Positions 1 to 8,695 of a DNA stretch of 64,000 nucleotides are shown piece by piece. Position 1 is the stretch's first letter; each line of letters begins with the position of its first letter. This DNA is from Halomonas sp. MCCC 1A13316 (GTDB lineage: Bacteria > Pseudomonadota > Gammaproteobacteria > Pseudomonadales > Halomonadaceae). The notes under the pieces were generated by a model. It saw only the letters and a list, made by a program, of their open reading frames with translations. It was not told the origin of the DNA and searched no databases. Position numbers and translations under genes: made by a program. Location: positions 310,001 to 374,000 of the forward strand of contig NZ_CP053382.1 of assembly GCF_014931605.1 (NCBI RefSeq). The letters run 5' to 3'.

Positions 1-53
1 GCGGGCGTGCCAGGCTCGCGTCTCGATCGAAGTCGCGTAACGACCCGCCCATG

Positions 54-70
54 CGCACTTGTTTGGTGCG
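54..70. promoter_or_regulatory. NtrC binding site upstream of glnA (distal)
   Basis: The sequence CGCACT-TGTTT-GGTGCG is a 17-bp dyad. It matches the enteric NtrC consensus TGCACY-N5-GGTGCA except for the outermost base of each half. Its centre lies about 195 bp upstream of the start predicted from the sigma-54 promoter at 232-247, a normal enhancer distance. Confidence 0.75.
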
Positions 71-83
71 CCTTGATTAGATT

Positions 84-100
84 TGCTCCAAAACGGTGCA
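84..100. promoter_or_regulatory. NtrC binding site upstream of glnA (proximal)
   Basis: The sequence TGCTCC-AAAAC-GGTGCA is a 17-bp NtrC-type dyad with one mismatch in the left half. Its centre is 30 bp from the centre of the distal site, about three helical turns, so two NtrC dimers would sit on the same DNA face as at enterobacterial glnA enhancers. Confidence 0.78.
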
Positions 101-231
101 TCACATGACGTCTGCTGGTACCCAATGGGGCCGGTCGAGCAGGCATGGTGCAGTGCGATTCAGCGCGGTGCAAATTTTTTTCTAGTAAATACCGTGACTT
201 ACTCTTTCTCCGGGCTCGCATGGTGCATGCT

Positions 232-247
232 TGGCATGGCTCCTGCA
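232..247 (+). promoter_or_regulatory. sigma-54 (-24/-12) promoter of glnA
   Basis: TGGCATG-GCTC-CTGCA has GG at 233-234 and GC at 245-246, the exact 12-base spacing required for RpoN promoters. Transcription should start near 258, giving a leader of about 130 nt. With the two NtrC dyads upstream this is a glnAp2-type promoter that is active under nitrogen limitation. Confidence 0.78.
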
Positions 248-388
248 TTTGTGTGGGCAGCTCTCCATGCTTGTGCATGGCGACGTGGGCAGCAGGCCCA
301 CCGCGTGTTACAACAGGCGCTGCGATGCAACCAGTGCCAGTGGACTTCAGCCAAACGAATCGAGCCACAGCTCAAACGGAGGACACAA

Positions 389-1795
389 ATGTCAGCCAAG
401 ACTCTCGCCCTGATCGAAGAACATGATGTGAAGTGGGTTGACCTGCGCTTCACCGACACGCGGGGCAAGGAACAGCACGTCACCATTCCGGCCCGTGACG
501 TCGATGAGGAATTCTTCGAGAACGGCCAGATGTTCGACGGCTCCTCCATCTCCGGCTGGAAGGGCATCAACGAGTCCGACATGATTCTGCGCCCGGAAGA
601 CGGCACCGCTTTCCTCGACCCATTCACCGAAGACGCCACCCTGGTGCTGCGCTGCGACATCATCGAGCCGGCCACCATGCAGGGCTATGAGCGCGACCCG
701 CGCTCCATCGCCAAGCGCGCCGAGGCCTACCTGCAGTCCACCGGCCTGGGCGATACCGCCTTCTTCGGCCCCGAGCCCGAGTTCTTCATTTTCGACGAAG
801 TGCATTGGAAGGCCGATATCGAAGGCGCCATGTACAAGATCACTTCCGAAGAGGGCGCCTGGTCCACCGACCGTCAGGTTGAAGGCGGCAACCTGGCCCA
901 CCGTCCGCGCGTCAAGGGCGGCTACTTCCCGGTGCCCCCGGTCGACAGCTTCCACGACATTCGCGGCGCGATGTGCAACACCCTGGAAGCCATCGGCCAG
1001 ACCGTCGAGGTGCATCACCATGAGGTGGCCAACGCCGGCCAGAACGAGATCGGCGTCAAGTTCAACACCCTGGTGAAGAAGGCCGACGAAGTTCAGGAAA
1101 TGAAGTACGTGATCCACAACGTGGCGCACGCCTACGGCAAGACCGCGACCTTCATGCCCAAGCCGCTGGTCGGCGATAACGGCAGCGGCATGCACGTGCA
1201 CCAGTCGTTCTGGAAGGAAGGGCAGAACCAGTTCGCCGGTGACCAGTACGCCGGGCTGTCCGAGATGGCGCTCTACTACATCGGTGGCGTGATCAAGCAC
1301 GCGCGTGCCCTCAACGCCTTTGCCAACGCATCGACCAACTCCTACAAGCGTCTGGTGCCGGGCTTCGAAGCGCCGGTCATGCTGGCCTACAGCGCCCGCA
1401 ACCGTTCCGCTTCCATCCGCATTCCGTACACCGCGAGCCCGAAAGGCAAGCGCGTCGAGCTCCGCTTCCCGGATCCGACCGCCAACCCCTACCTGTGCTT
1501 CGCGGCGATGTTGATGGCCGGTATCGACGGCATCAAGAACAAGATCCACCCCGGCGACGCCATGGACAAGAACCTCTATGACCTGCCGCCGGAAGAGGGC
1601 AAGAAGGTGCCGACCGTGGCGCATAGCCTGGATCAGGCCCTGGAAGCCCTGGACAAGGATCGGGCCTTCCTTACCGAAGGCGGTGTGTTCACCGACGACA
1701 TGATCGATGCCTACATCGAACTGAAGATGGAAGACGTCGAGCGTATCCGCATGACCACGCACCCGATCGAGTTCGACATGTACTACAGCTGCTAA
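389..1795 (+). CDS. glnA: Glutamine synthetase type I (GlnA)
   Basis: ATP-dependent ligation of ammonium to glutamate in the cytoplasm; forms a dodecamer. The 468-residue product has the usual type I-beta length. It shows the beta-Grasp N-domain with FDGSSISGW (about 49-57), the FGPEPEF metal-binding segment (about 126-132), NGSGMHVH (264-271), and NLYDLPPEE with Tyr397, the expected adenylylation site. I start it at the ATG at 389, behind GGAGGA at 378-383. The frame is open back to 83, but that stretch holds the NtrC sites and the sigma-54 promoter and has no GS homology. A strong terminator follows, so it is probably transcribed alone under NtrC and RpoN control. Identification is certain. 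Confidence 0.98.
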   Translation: MSAKTLALIEEHDVKWVDLRFTDTRGKEQHVTIPARDVDEEFFENGQMFDGSSISGWKGINESDMILRPEDGTAFLDPFTEDATLVLRCDIIEPATMQGYERDPRSIAKRAEAYLQSTGLGDTAFFGPEPEFFIFDEVHWKADIEGAMYKITSEEGAWSTDRQVEGGNLAHRPRVKGGYFPVPPVDSFHDIRGAMCNTLEAIGQTVEVHHHEVANAGQNEIGVKFNTLVKKADEVQEMKYVIHNVAHAYGKTATFMPKPLVGDNGSGMHVHQSFWKEGQNQFAGDQYAGLSEMALYYIGGVIKHARALNAFANASTNSYKRLVPGFEAPVMLAYSARNRSASIRIPYTASPKGKRVELRFPDPTANPYLCFAAMLMAGIDGIKNKIHPGDAMDKNLYDLPPEEGKKVPTVAHSLDQALEALDKDRAFLTEGGVFTDDMIDAYIELKMEDVERIRMTTHPIEFDMYYSC

Positions 1796-1834
1796 GCTGT
1801 TGCGTCCGGCGCCATGGCGCCGGTTCGCCAAGAG

Positions 1835-1862
1835 GGGCTCCGCATCGCGGAGCCCTTTTTTT
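1835..1862 (+). terminator. Rho-independent terminator of glnA
   Basis: A perfect 9-bp stem (GGGCTCCGC at 1835-1843 with GCGGAGCCC at 1847-1855) and a 3-nt loop are followed by seven T. It lies 40 bp after the glnA stop. Confidence 0.93.
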
Positions 1863-1964
1863 GTCGTACACTGAGTTGCGAAAAGTGGCAGGGAAACACA
1901 TTCATTGGGACATCGGCCGATCGGCAGCGAAGCTGCGCGAGGCGCCGTCTAAGGGAGAGTCCAC

Positions 1965-2531
1965 ATGGGCAAGGCGATCGTGCTGTGTCTGCTGGGCCTG
2001 GTACTGGCGCAGGGGGCGCTGGCCACGTCGATCTATCGCTCCACCGATGCACAAGGCAACGTGATCTTCACCGACGACCCCAATCATGGCGGCGAGCCGG
2101 TCGAGCTAGCGCCGCTGACCGTGATTCCTTCGCCGGTCGAAGGGCGCCAGGCAGAGCCGCCGCGCGTCGAGGGTGTTGCCCCACGCATGGGCGAGGCCCC
2201 GGGCCAGCCGTTCATGCCCTACGGGACCTTCCGCATCCGTTCGCCGGAGCACGGGGCGGACCTCCCCGCAAGCTATGCCGGCAACCTGCAAGTGGAGCTG
2301 GCCATCGAGCCGGAGCTGCGTCCCGATCACAGCGTGCGACTACTGGTCGACGGCCGGGTGAGCCAGACTCCCATGCATACTCGCGCCTTCATGCTCAACG
2401 ATCTCGGCCGTGGCGAATACGTGCTGCAGGCGGAGTTGCTCGATGCCCGGGGGCAGGTACGCCATCGCAGCCCGCCGGTCTCTCTTTACGTGCAGCGCGC
2501 CAACGTGACGCTGCCGCAGGATGGCGGTTGA
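1965..2531 (+). CDS. DUF4124-domain exported protein
   Basis: A 188-residue protein with a clear Sec signal peptide (residues 1-21, cleavage near ALA-TS). A DUF4124-like motif follows, around IYRSTDAQGNVIFTDDP (about 23-39). The C-terminal half looks like an all-beta, Ig-like domain (SVRLLVDGRVSQ, GEYVLQAELLD, SPPVSLYVQ). The start is behind GGGAGAG. DUF4124 proteins of unknown function often sit beside glnA and ntrBC in Halomonas and Pseudomonas relatives. Here the gene lies between the glnA terminator and the ntrB sigma-54 promoter, so it appears to be transcribed on its own. A periplasmic location is inferred; no enzymatic function can be assigned. Confidence 0.85.
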   Translation: MGKAIVLCLLGLVLAQGALATSIYRSTDAQGNVIFTDDPNHGGEPVELAPLTVIPSPVEGRQAEPPRVEGVAPRMGEAPGQPFMPYGTFRIRSPEHGADLPASYAGNLQVELAIEPELRPDHSVRLLVDGRVSQTPMHTRAFMLNDLGRGEYVLQAELLDARGQVRHRSPPVSLYVQRANVTLPQDGG

Positions 2532-2586
2532 GCCGAGGCGCCACCTCGATCTGAGTACGTTGTTCTCCTAGGCTCGCCCTTCCTTG

Positions 2587-2614
2587 TTCCCCCCGATGCC
2601 CCATGTTGGGGGAA
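2587..2614 (+). terminator. Candidate weak terminator hairpin after the DUF4124 gene
   Basis: TTCCCCC at 2587-2593 pairs with GGGGGAA at 2608-2614 across a 14-nt loop. There is no T tract, so it may be a factor-dependent terminator or an mRNA 3' stabiliser. Confidence 0.35.
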
Positions 2615-2649
2615 ATATGTGCCTCCTGATTTGGCGCTTCTATCCTTGT

Positions 2650-2666
2650 TGCACCATAGTGGTGCA
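2650..2666. promoter_or_regulatory. Near-perfect NtrC dyad upstream of glnLG
   Basis: TGCACC-ATAGT-GGTGCA is a perfect inverted repeat with 6-bp arms and 5-bp spacing, the best NtrC site in the window. It is centred about 89 bp upstream of the predicted start of the sigma-54 promoter at 2720-2735. Its placement implies positive autoregulation of ntrBC. Confidence 0.85.
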
Positions 2667-2719
2667 TAGGGGTTCATTGCATTCGCCCTGAAACGGCGCC
2701 CTGCTGCGCCGCCGCGGGT

Positions 2720-2735
2720 TGGCGCGCTTCTTGCT
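2720..2735 (+). promoter_or_regulatory. sigma-54 (-24/-12) promoter of glnLG (ntrBC)
   Basis: TGGCGCG-CTTC-TTGCT matches TGGCACG-N4-TTGCW with one mismatch, with GG at 2721-2722 and GC at 2733-2734. Predicted start near 2746, leaving about 110 nt of leader before glnL. The 2532-2858 gap contains no gene; it holds this promoter, the NtrC dyad and the hairpin at 2587-2614. Confidence 0.82.
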
Positions 2736-2858
2736 TGAAATGTTTCAACCAGAGCGCTGCCTGGCTTCGGGACGGTGGCTGCGGTGATCCCGCCGATGCG
2801 CCATGACGATGCACGTATTGCTCCATGCACTCCTGAGTTTCAACGAGGAAGGTCGTAA

Positions 2859-3905
2859 ATGTATCGACGCCTGATGGAACACCTCACCACGGCGGTGCTG
2901 CTGCTCGACCACGAGCTGCGGCTGAGCTGGATGAATCCGGCGGCCGAAGCCCTGTTGGCGGTCAGCCTGGGCCGGGTGAAAGGGCTCCGCCTGGCAAGCC
3001 TGCTGGCCGAGGACGACGGCATGGGCGAAGTGTTGGCCAAGGCGCGCGACGACCAGCACCCCTTCACCCAGCGCGAGGTCAGGTTGGCGCTGGTCGGCGG
3101 TGCCGTGGTCACGATCGACTACACGGTGACGCCGTTGTCGACGGTGGAGCTGTTGGTGGAGATGGAGCCGCGCGACCGCCTGTTGCGCATCTCCCGCGAG
3201 GAGGCGCTGCTCAATCGCCAGGAGGCGATCAAGGTGTTGTCGCGCGGCCTGGCCCATGAGGTCAAGAATCCCCTGGGCGGGATCCGCGGTGCGGCGCAGT
3301 TGCTCGAGCGCGACCTCGACGACCCCGGCCTGCAGGAGTTCACCCGCATCATTGTCGAAGAGGTCGACCGTCTGCGCGACCTGGTCGATAGCATGCTGGG
3401 ACCGAACAAGCTGGTGCACCATGAGCCGCTCAATATCCACAAGGTGCTGGAGCGGGTGCGTACGCTGCTGATGGCCGAGACACCGTCGGTGGCCATCGAG
3501 CGCGATTATGATCCCAGCCTGCCGGATTTTCCCGGCGACGAGGCGCAGATGATCCAGGCGGTGCTCAACGTGGCTCGCAACGCCATGGAGGCGATGACCG
3601 CGGCCGGCACCGAAGCCCCCAGCCTGCTGTTTCGTACCCGGGCGCGCCGTCAGTTCACCCTGGGTGCGGAGCGCCATCGCCTGGTCTGCGAGGTGGCCCT
3701 GATCGACAACGGCCCCGGCGTTCCCGAGGGCCTTCAGGAAACCCTTTTCTATCCCATGGTCTCGGGTCGCGCCGACGGCAGTGGGCTGGGACTGTCCATC
3801 GCCCAGGGCATCCTGCATCAGCACCAAGGGCTGATCGAGTGCGATTCCCGCCCCGGCCATACCGAGTTTCGTCTGCTTATTCCATTGGAGAGGCGCCATG
3901 ACTGA
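2859..3905 (+). CDS. glnL: Nitrogen regulation sensor kinase NtrB (GlnL)
   Basis: Soluble two-component histidine kinase that phosphorylates NtrC under nitrogen limitation; in the family, PII controls its phosphatase activity. The 348 residues contain an N-terminal PAS domain (about 5-100), then the H-box RGLAHEVKNPLGG with His133. The ATPase domain follows, with NVARNAMEAM (N box), DNGPGVP (G1) and GSGLGLSIAQGIL (G2). There are no membrane segments, as expected for NtrB. The start at 2859 follows GAGGAAGG. The 3' end overlaps glnG by 8 bp, indicating translational coupling. Slightly different in length from enteric GlnL but domain-complete. Confidence 0.96.
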   Translation: MYRRLMEHLTTAVLLLDHELRLSWMNPAAEALLAVSLGRVKGLRLASLLAEDDGMGEVLAKARDDQHPFTQREVRLALVGGAVVTIDYTVTPLSTVELLVEMEPRDRLLRISREEALLNRQEAIKVLSRGLAHEVKNPLGGIRGAAQLLERDLDDPGLQEFTRIIVEEVDRLRDLVDSMLGPNKLVHHEPLNIHKVLERVRTLLMAETPSVAIERDYDPSLPDFPGDEAQMIQAVLNVARNAMEAMTAAGTEAPSLLFRTRARRQFTLGAERHRLVCEVALIDNGPGVPEGLQETLFYPMVSGRADGSGLGLSIAQGILHQHQGLIECDSRPGHTEFRLLIPLERRHD

Positions 3906-5310
3906 TGTCGCACGTGTCGCGGTGGTCGACGACGACCGCGCCATTCGCTGGGTGCTGGAGCGCGCCCTGGCTCAGCCCGACCTCGAGGTCGAGTGCATCG
4001 ACCGGGCCGACGTGGCGCTCAGCCGCTTGCTGGACGACCCGCCCGACGTGCTGGTCACCGACATCCGCATGCCGGGCATCGATGGCCTCGACTTGATGTC
4101 GCGGGTGCGCGAGGTTCACCCCGACCTACCGGTCATCGTAATGACCGCCCACTCCGACCTCGACAGCGCCGTGGCCTCCTATCAGGGCGGTGCCTTCGAA
4201 TACCTGCCCAAGCCGTTCGACGTCGACGAGGCACTGGCCCTGGTACGGCGCGCCGTGGCCCATGCCCGTGAGCGCAAGCGCCCGGTCAGCGTGCCCGAGG
4301 GGCTGGACGCCGAGATCATCGGCGAGGCGCCGGCGATGCAGGAGGTCTTCCGTGCCATCGGCCGGCTGTCGCACTCGCACATCACGGTGCTGATCAACGG
4401 CGAGTCGGGCACCGGCAAGGAGCGGGTGGCTCGCGCCCTGCATCAGCACAGCCCGCGCTCCAGCCATCCGTTCATTGCCCTGAACATGGCGGCGATCCCC
4501 CGCGACCTGATCGAGTCCGAGCTGTTCGGCCACGAGAAGGGTGCCTTTACCGGCGCCACCGCCCAGCGCCAGGGACGTTTCGAGCAAGCCAATGGCGGTA
4601 CGCTGTTCCTCGACGAGATCGGCGACATGCCCGCCGAGACCCAGACGCGACTGCTGCGCGTGCTGGCCGACGGCGAGTTCTATCGGGTCGGCGGCCATAC
4701 GCCGGTGAAAGTGGACGTGCGAATCATTGCCGCCACCCATCAGGATCTGGAGCGGCTGGTGGGGGATGGCCGCTTCCGCGAAGATCTGTTTCATCGCCTC
4801 AACGTGATCCGCGTGCATCTGCCCAAGCTGGCGGAACGCCGCGAGGACATCCCGCGGCTGGCTCGTCATTTCCTCGCCGAGGCGGCCAAGGAGCTCTCCA
4901 CCGATGGCAAGGTATTGACCAAGGATGCCGAGGCGCACCTGACCCGGCTGTCCTGGCCGGGCAACGTGCGTCAGCTCGAGAACACCTGTCGCTGGCTGAC
5001 GGTGATGGCCTCGGGGCGCGAGATCCTGGTCGAGGACCTGCCACCGGAGCTGCGCCAGGGCGAGGGCGGCGAGGCAGCCAACGGCGACTGGCGCGCCGCC
5101 TTTCGCGACTGGGCCGACCGCGCCCTGGCCGCGGGCCATACCCACCTGCTGGAAGAGGCCGTACCGGATTTCGAACGCATCCTGATCGAAACGGCGCTGA
5201 AGCACACCGGTGGACGCAAGGGCGAGGCCGCCGAGCTGCTGGGCTGGGGGCGCAACACCCTCACGCGCAAGCTCAAGGTGCTGTTGCCGGCACTGGCAGA
5301 TGGCGATTGA
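3898..5310 (+). CDS. glnG: Nitrogen regulator NtrC (GlnG), sigma-54 activator
   Basis: A 470-residue response regulator and enhancer-binding protein. The receiver domain (1-120) has the acidic pocket VVDDDR and phospho-acceptor Asp55 in TDIRMPG. The AAA+ domain has Walker A GESGTGKE (168-175), the sigma-54-contacting loop GAFTGA (215-220) and Walker B LFLDE (236-240). The C-terminal Fis-type helix-turn-helix is KGEAAELLGWGRNTLTRKL. It overlaps glnL by 8 bp. It should bind the dyads at 54-70, 84-100 and 2650-2666 and drive both glnA and its own operon with RpoN. Confidence 0.97.
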   Translation: MTDVARVAVVDDDRAIRWVLERALAQPDLEVECIDRADVALSRLLDDPPDVLVTDIRMPGIDGLDLMSRVREVHPDLPVIVMTAHSDLDSAVASYQGGAFEYLPKPFDVDEALALVRRAVAHARERKRPVSVPEGLDAEIIGEAPAMQEVFRAIGRLSHSHITVLINGESGTGKERVARALHQHSPRSSHPFIALNMAAIPRDLIESELFGHEKGAFTGATAQRQGRFEQANGGTLFLDEIGDMPAETQTRLLRVLADGEFYRVGGHTPVKVDVRIIAATHQDLERLVGDGRFREDLFHRLNVIRVHLPKLAERREDIPRLARHFLAEAAKELSTDGKVLTKDAEAHLTRLSWPGNVRQLENTCRWLTVMASGREILVEDLPPELRQGEGGEAANGDWRAAFRDWADRALAAGHTHLLEEAVPDFERILIETALKHTGGRKGEAAELLGWGRNTLTRKLKVLLPALADGD

Positions 5311-5432
5311 GCGTCGGCACTGCTCGGGCTCCTGAAAAGCTCCTGTAAAAGGTAGGCATTAAACCAAAGGCGCATGGCTGCGATGCGAGCCGGCTACGTA
5401 CAGTCGGGGAAATCATTGCGCGGCTAATCATC

Positions 5433-6383
5433 ATGCTTGAAGCGATCCGGGCGCCCCGGCAGGTCCACGTCACCGAAGTGGGCCCGCGCGACGGGCTGCA
5501 GAACGAGAAGGTGCTGCTCTCCACCGCACACAAGGCCGAGCTGGTGCGTGCACTGGTTGCGGCCGGGGTTCGCGAATTCGAGCTGACCTCCTTCGTCAGC
5601 CCGCGGGCGGTACCGGCACTGGCCGATGCCGCGGAGCTGGTGGCCGAGCTCAGGGATCTCGAACGGGTGCACTTTTCGGCGCTGGTGCCCAACCTGCGCG
5701 GGGCCGAGCGGGCCCTGGAGGCCGGCGTCGACTCGGTGGTGCTGTTCGTTTCGGCCTCGGAAACCCACAACGCCAAGAACGTCAATGCCAGCGTCGCTGA
5801 GTCGCTGGCGAGCTTCGAGCAGGTGGCCCGGCGCCTCGAGGGCAGCGGCATCGAGCTGCGCGGAGCCATCGCCACCTGCTTCGGCTGTCCCTTCGAGGGC
5901 GACATCGACGTGGCCGCGGTAGGCCGCATCGCCCGTCACTTCGCCGATCTCGGCGCCCGCTTCGTATCGCTGGGCGATACCACCGGCATGGCCACGCCGC
6001 CGCTTGTCGCGGAGCGGATCGTCCATCTGCGCGAGACGGTACCCGGCGTTTCGCCGACCCTGCACTTCCACAACACCCGCGGCATCGGCCTGGCCAACGT
6101 CATGCAGGGCCTCGCGCTCGGCGTCGACCGCTACGAGAGCTCGATCGGCGGGCTGGGTGGCTGCCCCTTCGCGCCCAAGGCGACGGGCAACATCGCCAGC
6201 GAGGACCTGGTCTACCTGCTTAGTGAAATGGGCGTCGAGACCGGCATCGATCTGGAGCGGATGATCGAGGCCGCGCAGCTCGCCACCCGCCGGATGGGGC
6301 GCCCCCTGCCGGCCCAGGTCTCCAAGGCGGGGCCACGGCTGGCGCTCAGCGACTGTGCGGCAGTGCCGACGGCAAAAGGATAA
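5433..6383 (+). CDS. Hydroxymethylglutaryl-CoA lyase family enzyme
   Basis: DRE-TIM aldolase-family lyase of 316 residues. The family cleaves 3-hydroxy-3-methylglutaryl-CoA to acetoacetate and acetyl-CoA. Visible hallmarks are TEVGPRDGLQNE (14-25, with the divalent-metal/catalytic Arg19-Asp20), SLGDTTGMATP, LHFHNTRGIGLAN with metal-binding His residues, and the HMGL signature GLGGCPFAP with Cys244. Two bases separate its stop from the following class III CoA-transferase, and tctCBA follow, so activation of an imported acid followed by lyase cleavage is likely. It could be the leucine-pathway MvaB or act on a related thioester such as citramalyl-CoA. No liu genes are adjacent, which argues against a leucine operon. 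Confidence 0.85.
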   Translation: MLEAIRAPRQVHVTEVGPRDGLQNEKVLLSTAHKAELVRALVAAGVREFELTSFVSPRAVPALADAAELVAELRDLERVHFSALVPNLRGAERALEAGVDSVVLFVSASETHNAKNVNASVAESLASFEQVARRLEGSGIELRGAIATCFGCPFEGDIDVAAVGRIARHFADLGARFVSLGDTTGMATPPLVAERIVHLRETVPGVSPTLHFHNTRGIGLANVMQGLALGVDRYESSIGGLGGCPFAPKATGNIASEDLVYLLSEMGVETGIDLERMIEAAQLATRRMGRPLPAQVSKAGPRLALSDCAAVPTAKG

Positions 6384-6385
6384 AT

Positions 6386-7591
6386 ATGACCAATTCACCA
6401 GCCCTGGCGGGGGGAAGCCTGGAGGGCATCCGCGTCATCGACCTCACGCGGGTCATCTCGGGGCCGTTCTGCACTCAGGTATTGGGCGATCACGGCGCCG
6501 AGGTCATCAAGATCGAACCGCCGGATCGCGGTGATATCGTGCGTTCCCAAGGCAACATCGTGAACGGATTCAGCTGGTATTTCGCCCAGTTCAACCGCAA
6601 CAAGCGCTCGTTGACGCTGGATCTGCGCAGCGAAGAGGGCAAGGCGCTCCTGGCCCGGCTGCTGGAAGAGGCCGACGTGCTGGTCGAGAATTTCCGACCC
6701 GGTGTCATGGCCAAGATGGGCCTGGATGACGAGACCCTGCGCGAGCGCTATCCGCGCCTGGTCGTTGGCCGTATCAATGGCTTCGGCTCCACCGGGCCCT
6801 ATCGCGACCGGCCCGCTTACGACTTCATCGCCCAGGCCATGAGTGGCTTCATGGGCGTCAACGGCCCCGCCGACGGCGAACCCATGCGAGCCGCGCCACC
6901 CATAAGCGACATGGTGGCCAGCCAGAACCTGGCCTTCGGCATATGCGCGGCGCTGGTGCGGCGCGAGCGCAGCGGCCAGGGCGATATCGTCGAGACCGCG
7001 CTGACTAATGGGCTGATCGGCATGATGGGCTACCTGGCGGCGGAATTCTTCGCCACCGGCCAAGTGCCGGCGCGCACCGGCAACGACCACCCCATGCTCT
7101 ATCCCTACGGCCTGTTCCGCGCCAGCGACGGCGAGGTGGCCATCGCCCCTAGCAACGACATCATGGTCGAACGCTTCTTGAAGGCGCTCGACATGCTGCA
7201 TCTGCTCGAGGACGAGCGCTTCGCCGACAATCCTCGCCGCATGGTTCACCGCGAAGCCCTGCGCGAGATACTGACGCGGGTCACCGAGCAGCGCAGCGTC
7301 GACGAATGGATCGCGCATCTCAACCGCGCCGGGGTGCCGTGTGGGCGCGTTCAGGATTTGCGCGAGACCTTCGACGATCCCCAGGTACAGGCACAGCAGA
7401 TGAAGATAGAGCTGGACCAGGGGAAGTTCGGCCGGATTCCCACGACCGGCTTCCCGGTAAAGATGAGCGAGGCCCCCGCGGCAGTACATCGTGGCGTGCC
7501 GGAGCTCGGCGAGCATACCCGCGAAATTCTGCACGAGCTGGGCGTTGAAGAGAGCGAGTTCGAGGATATGCGGGCACGCGGGGTCATATAA
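6386..7591 (+). CDS. Class III CoA-transferase (CaiB/BaiF family)
   Basis: A 401-residue formyl-CoA-transferase-type enzyme that moves CoA between carboxylic acids in the cytoplasm. The N-terminal GIRVIDLTRVISGPFCTQVLGDHGAEVIKIEPP (about 14-46) is the family signature. Asp175 in PPISDMVASQ occupies the catalytic nucleophile position. The C-terminal VPCGRVQDLRETFDDPQVQA is also typical. It begins two bases after the lyase gene. Human SUGCT, in the same family, uses succinyl-CoA to activate 3-hydroxy-3-methylglutarate and glutarate. Because the partner here is an HMG-CoA lyase homologue, an SUGCT-like reaction is the most economical guess. The substrate is not proven by sequence. Confidence 0.88.
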   Translation: MTNSPALAGGSLEGIRVIDLTRVISGPFCTQVLGDHGAEVIKIEPPDRGDIVRSQGNIVNGFSWYFAQFNRNKRSLTLDLRSEEGKALLARLLEEADVLVENFRPGVMAKMGLDDETLRERYPRLVVGRINGFGSTGPYRDRPAYDFIAQAMSGFMGVNGPADGEPMRAAPPISDMVASQNLAFGICAALVRRERSGQGDIVETALTNGLIGMMGYLAAEFFATGQVPARTGNDHPMLYPYGLFRASDGEVAIAPSNDIMVERFLKALDMLHLLEDERFADNPRRMVHREALREILTRVTEQRSVDEWIAHLNRAGVPCGRVQDLRETFDDPQVQAQQMKIELDQGKFGRIPTTGFPVKMSEAPAAVHRGVPELGEHTREILHELGVEESEFEDMRARGVI

Positions 7592-7699
7592 GCTAATCTG
7601 CAAGAGGCGCCGAGCCGAGGCTTCGGCGTGGCAATACCCACCGCCACACGGCACAACAGCACTACAACAAAGCCACAACAACAAACGAGGGACACGCTA

Positions 7700-8695
7700 A
7701 TGCGCACCATGAAACACGCTCGCCACGGTCTCGCCGCTTCGGCCCTGCTGGGGCTGGGGCTTGCCATCAGCTCACCGAGCCAGGCACTGCCCATCAGCGA
7801 ATGCATCGCTCCGGCCGACCCCGGCGGCGGCTGGGACTTCACCTGCCGCTCGGTGGCCAAGCTGCTGCGCGAGCTGGAATTGACCGACGGCGCCGTACAG
7901 GTCACCAACATGCCGGGCGGCGTCGGGGCCGTGGCGTTCTCCAACGTGGCCAGCAGCCGCGCCGACGACAGCGACCTGATCGTGGCGACCAGCACCGTGG
8001 GCATGACGCAGATCGCCCAAGGCCAATACCCCGGCGATGCCGATACCATGCGCTGGCTGGCCATGCTGGGCACCGATGTAGGGGTGATCCTGGTCGACGA
8101 CGAGAGCTCTTACGAGACCCTCGAGCAGCTGCTCGACACCATGGTCGAGGATCCCGCTGCCGTTGCCATGGCCGGCTCGAGTGGCGCCGGTGGCTGGGAT
8201 CACATCCGCGCACTGCTGCTGGCCAAGGAGGCGGGCATGCCGGCCGATCAGATAGCCAGCGTGCGCTGGGTGCAGTTCGACGGCGGTGGCCCGGCCGTGA
8301 CCCAGATGATGGGGGGACACGTCGACGTGGTTTCCACCGACCTCGGCGAGATCGCTGGTTTCATCGAGTCCGGCGACGTGCGCGTGCTGGCGGTACTGTC
8401 CGACGAGCCGCTGCCCGAGCCCTTCGGCGACCTGCCCACCGCGGTATCCCAGGGCTACGACGTGACCGGCTACAACTGGCGTGGCTTCTATACCGGGGGC
8501 GAAGTCTCCGACGAGGACTATGCAAACATGGTCGAGACCCTCGAGACGCTCTACCAGAGCGACGAGTGGAAGGAGACCGCCCAGCAGAACGGCCTGGTGC
8601 CGCTGTGGCGTGGCGGTGAAGAATTCACCGACTACGTCGACAAGACCATCGATGAGGTCGAGTCCGTTTCGCGCGAGATCGGTGTCATCGAGTGA
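7700..8695 (+). CDS. tctC: Tripartite tricarboxylate transporter substrate-binding protein (TctC/BugT type)
   Basis: Periplasmic solute-binding protein of 331 residues. The signal peptide ends near SQA-LP (about residue 31). The Bug-type fold is shown by the first-strand motif PADPGGGWDFTCRSVA and by NMPGGVGAVAFSNVA, which contacts the carboxylate ligand in the family. I chose the ATG at 7700, behind ACGAGGGA, because it directly precedes the signal peptide; the frame is open further upstream. Its stop overlaps the GTG of tctB. About 108 bp separate it from the CoA-transferase gene. With TctB and TctA it forms a proton- or sodium-driven carboxylate importer, probably supplying the two upstream enzymes. 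Confidence 0.93.
   Translation: MRTMKHARHGLAASALLGLGLAISSPSQALPISECIAPADPGGGWDFTCRSVAKLLRELELTDGAVQVTNMPGGVGAVAFSNVASSRADDSDLIVATSTVGMTQIAQGQYPGDADTMRWLAMLGTDVGVILVDDESSYETLEQLLDTMVEDPAAVAMAGSSGAGGWDHIRALLLAKEAGMPADQIASVRWVQFDGGGPAVTQMMGGHVDVVSTDLGEIAGFIESGDVRVLAVLSDEPLPEPFGDLPTAVSQGYDVTGYNWRGFYTGGEVSDEDYANMVETLETLYQSDEWKETAQQNGLVPLWRGGEEFTDYVDKTIDEVESVSREIGVIE

Noticed and set aside
147..172. Further GGTGCA half-sites upstream of glnA
   Set aside because: Each has only one good half; the left halves at the correct spacing (CGAGCA, CGATTC) do not match the NtrC consensus.
83..388. In-frame 102-codon extension of glnA upstream of 389
   Set aside because: The stretch carries NtrC sites and the sigma-54 promoter, has atypical composition for a protein here, and the GS family starts at [14 protein letters not shown] behind a strong Shine-Dalgarno.
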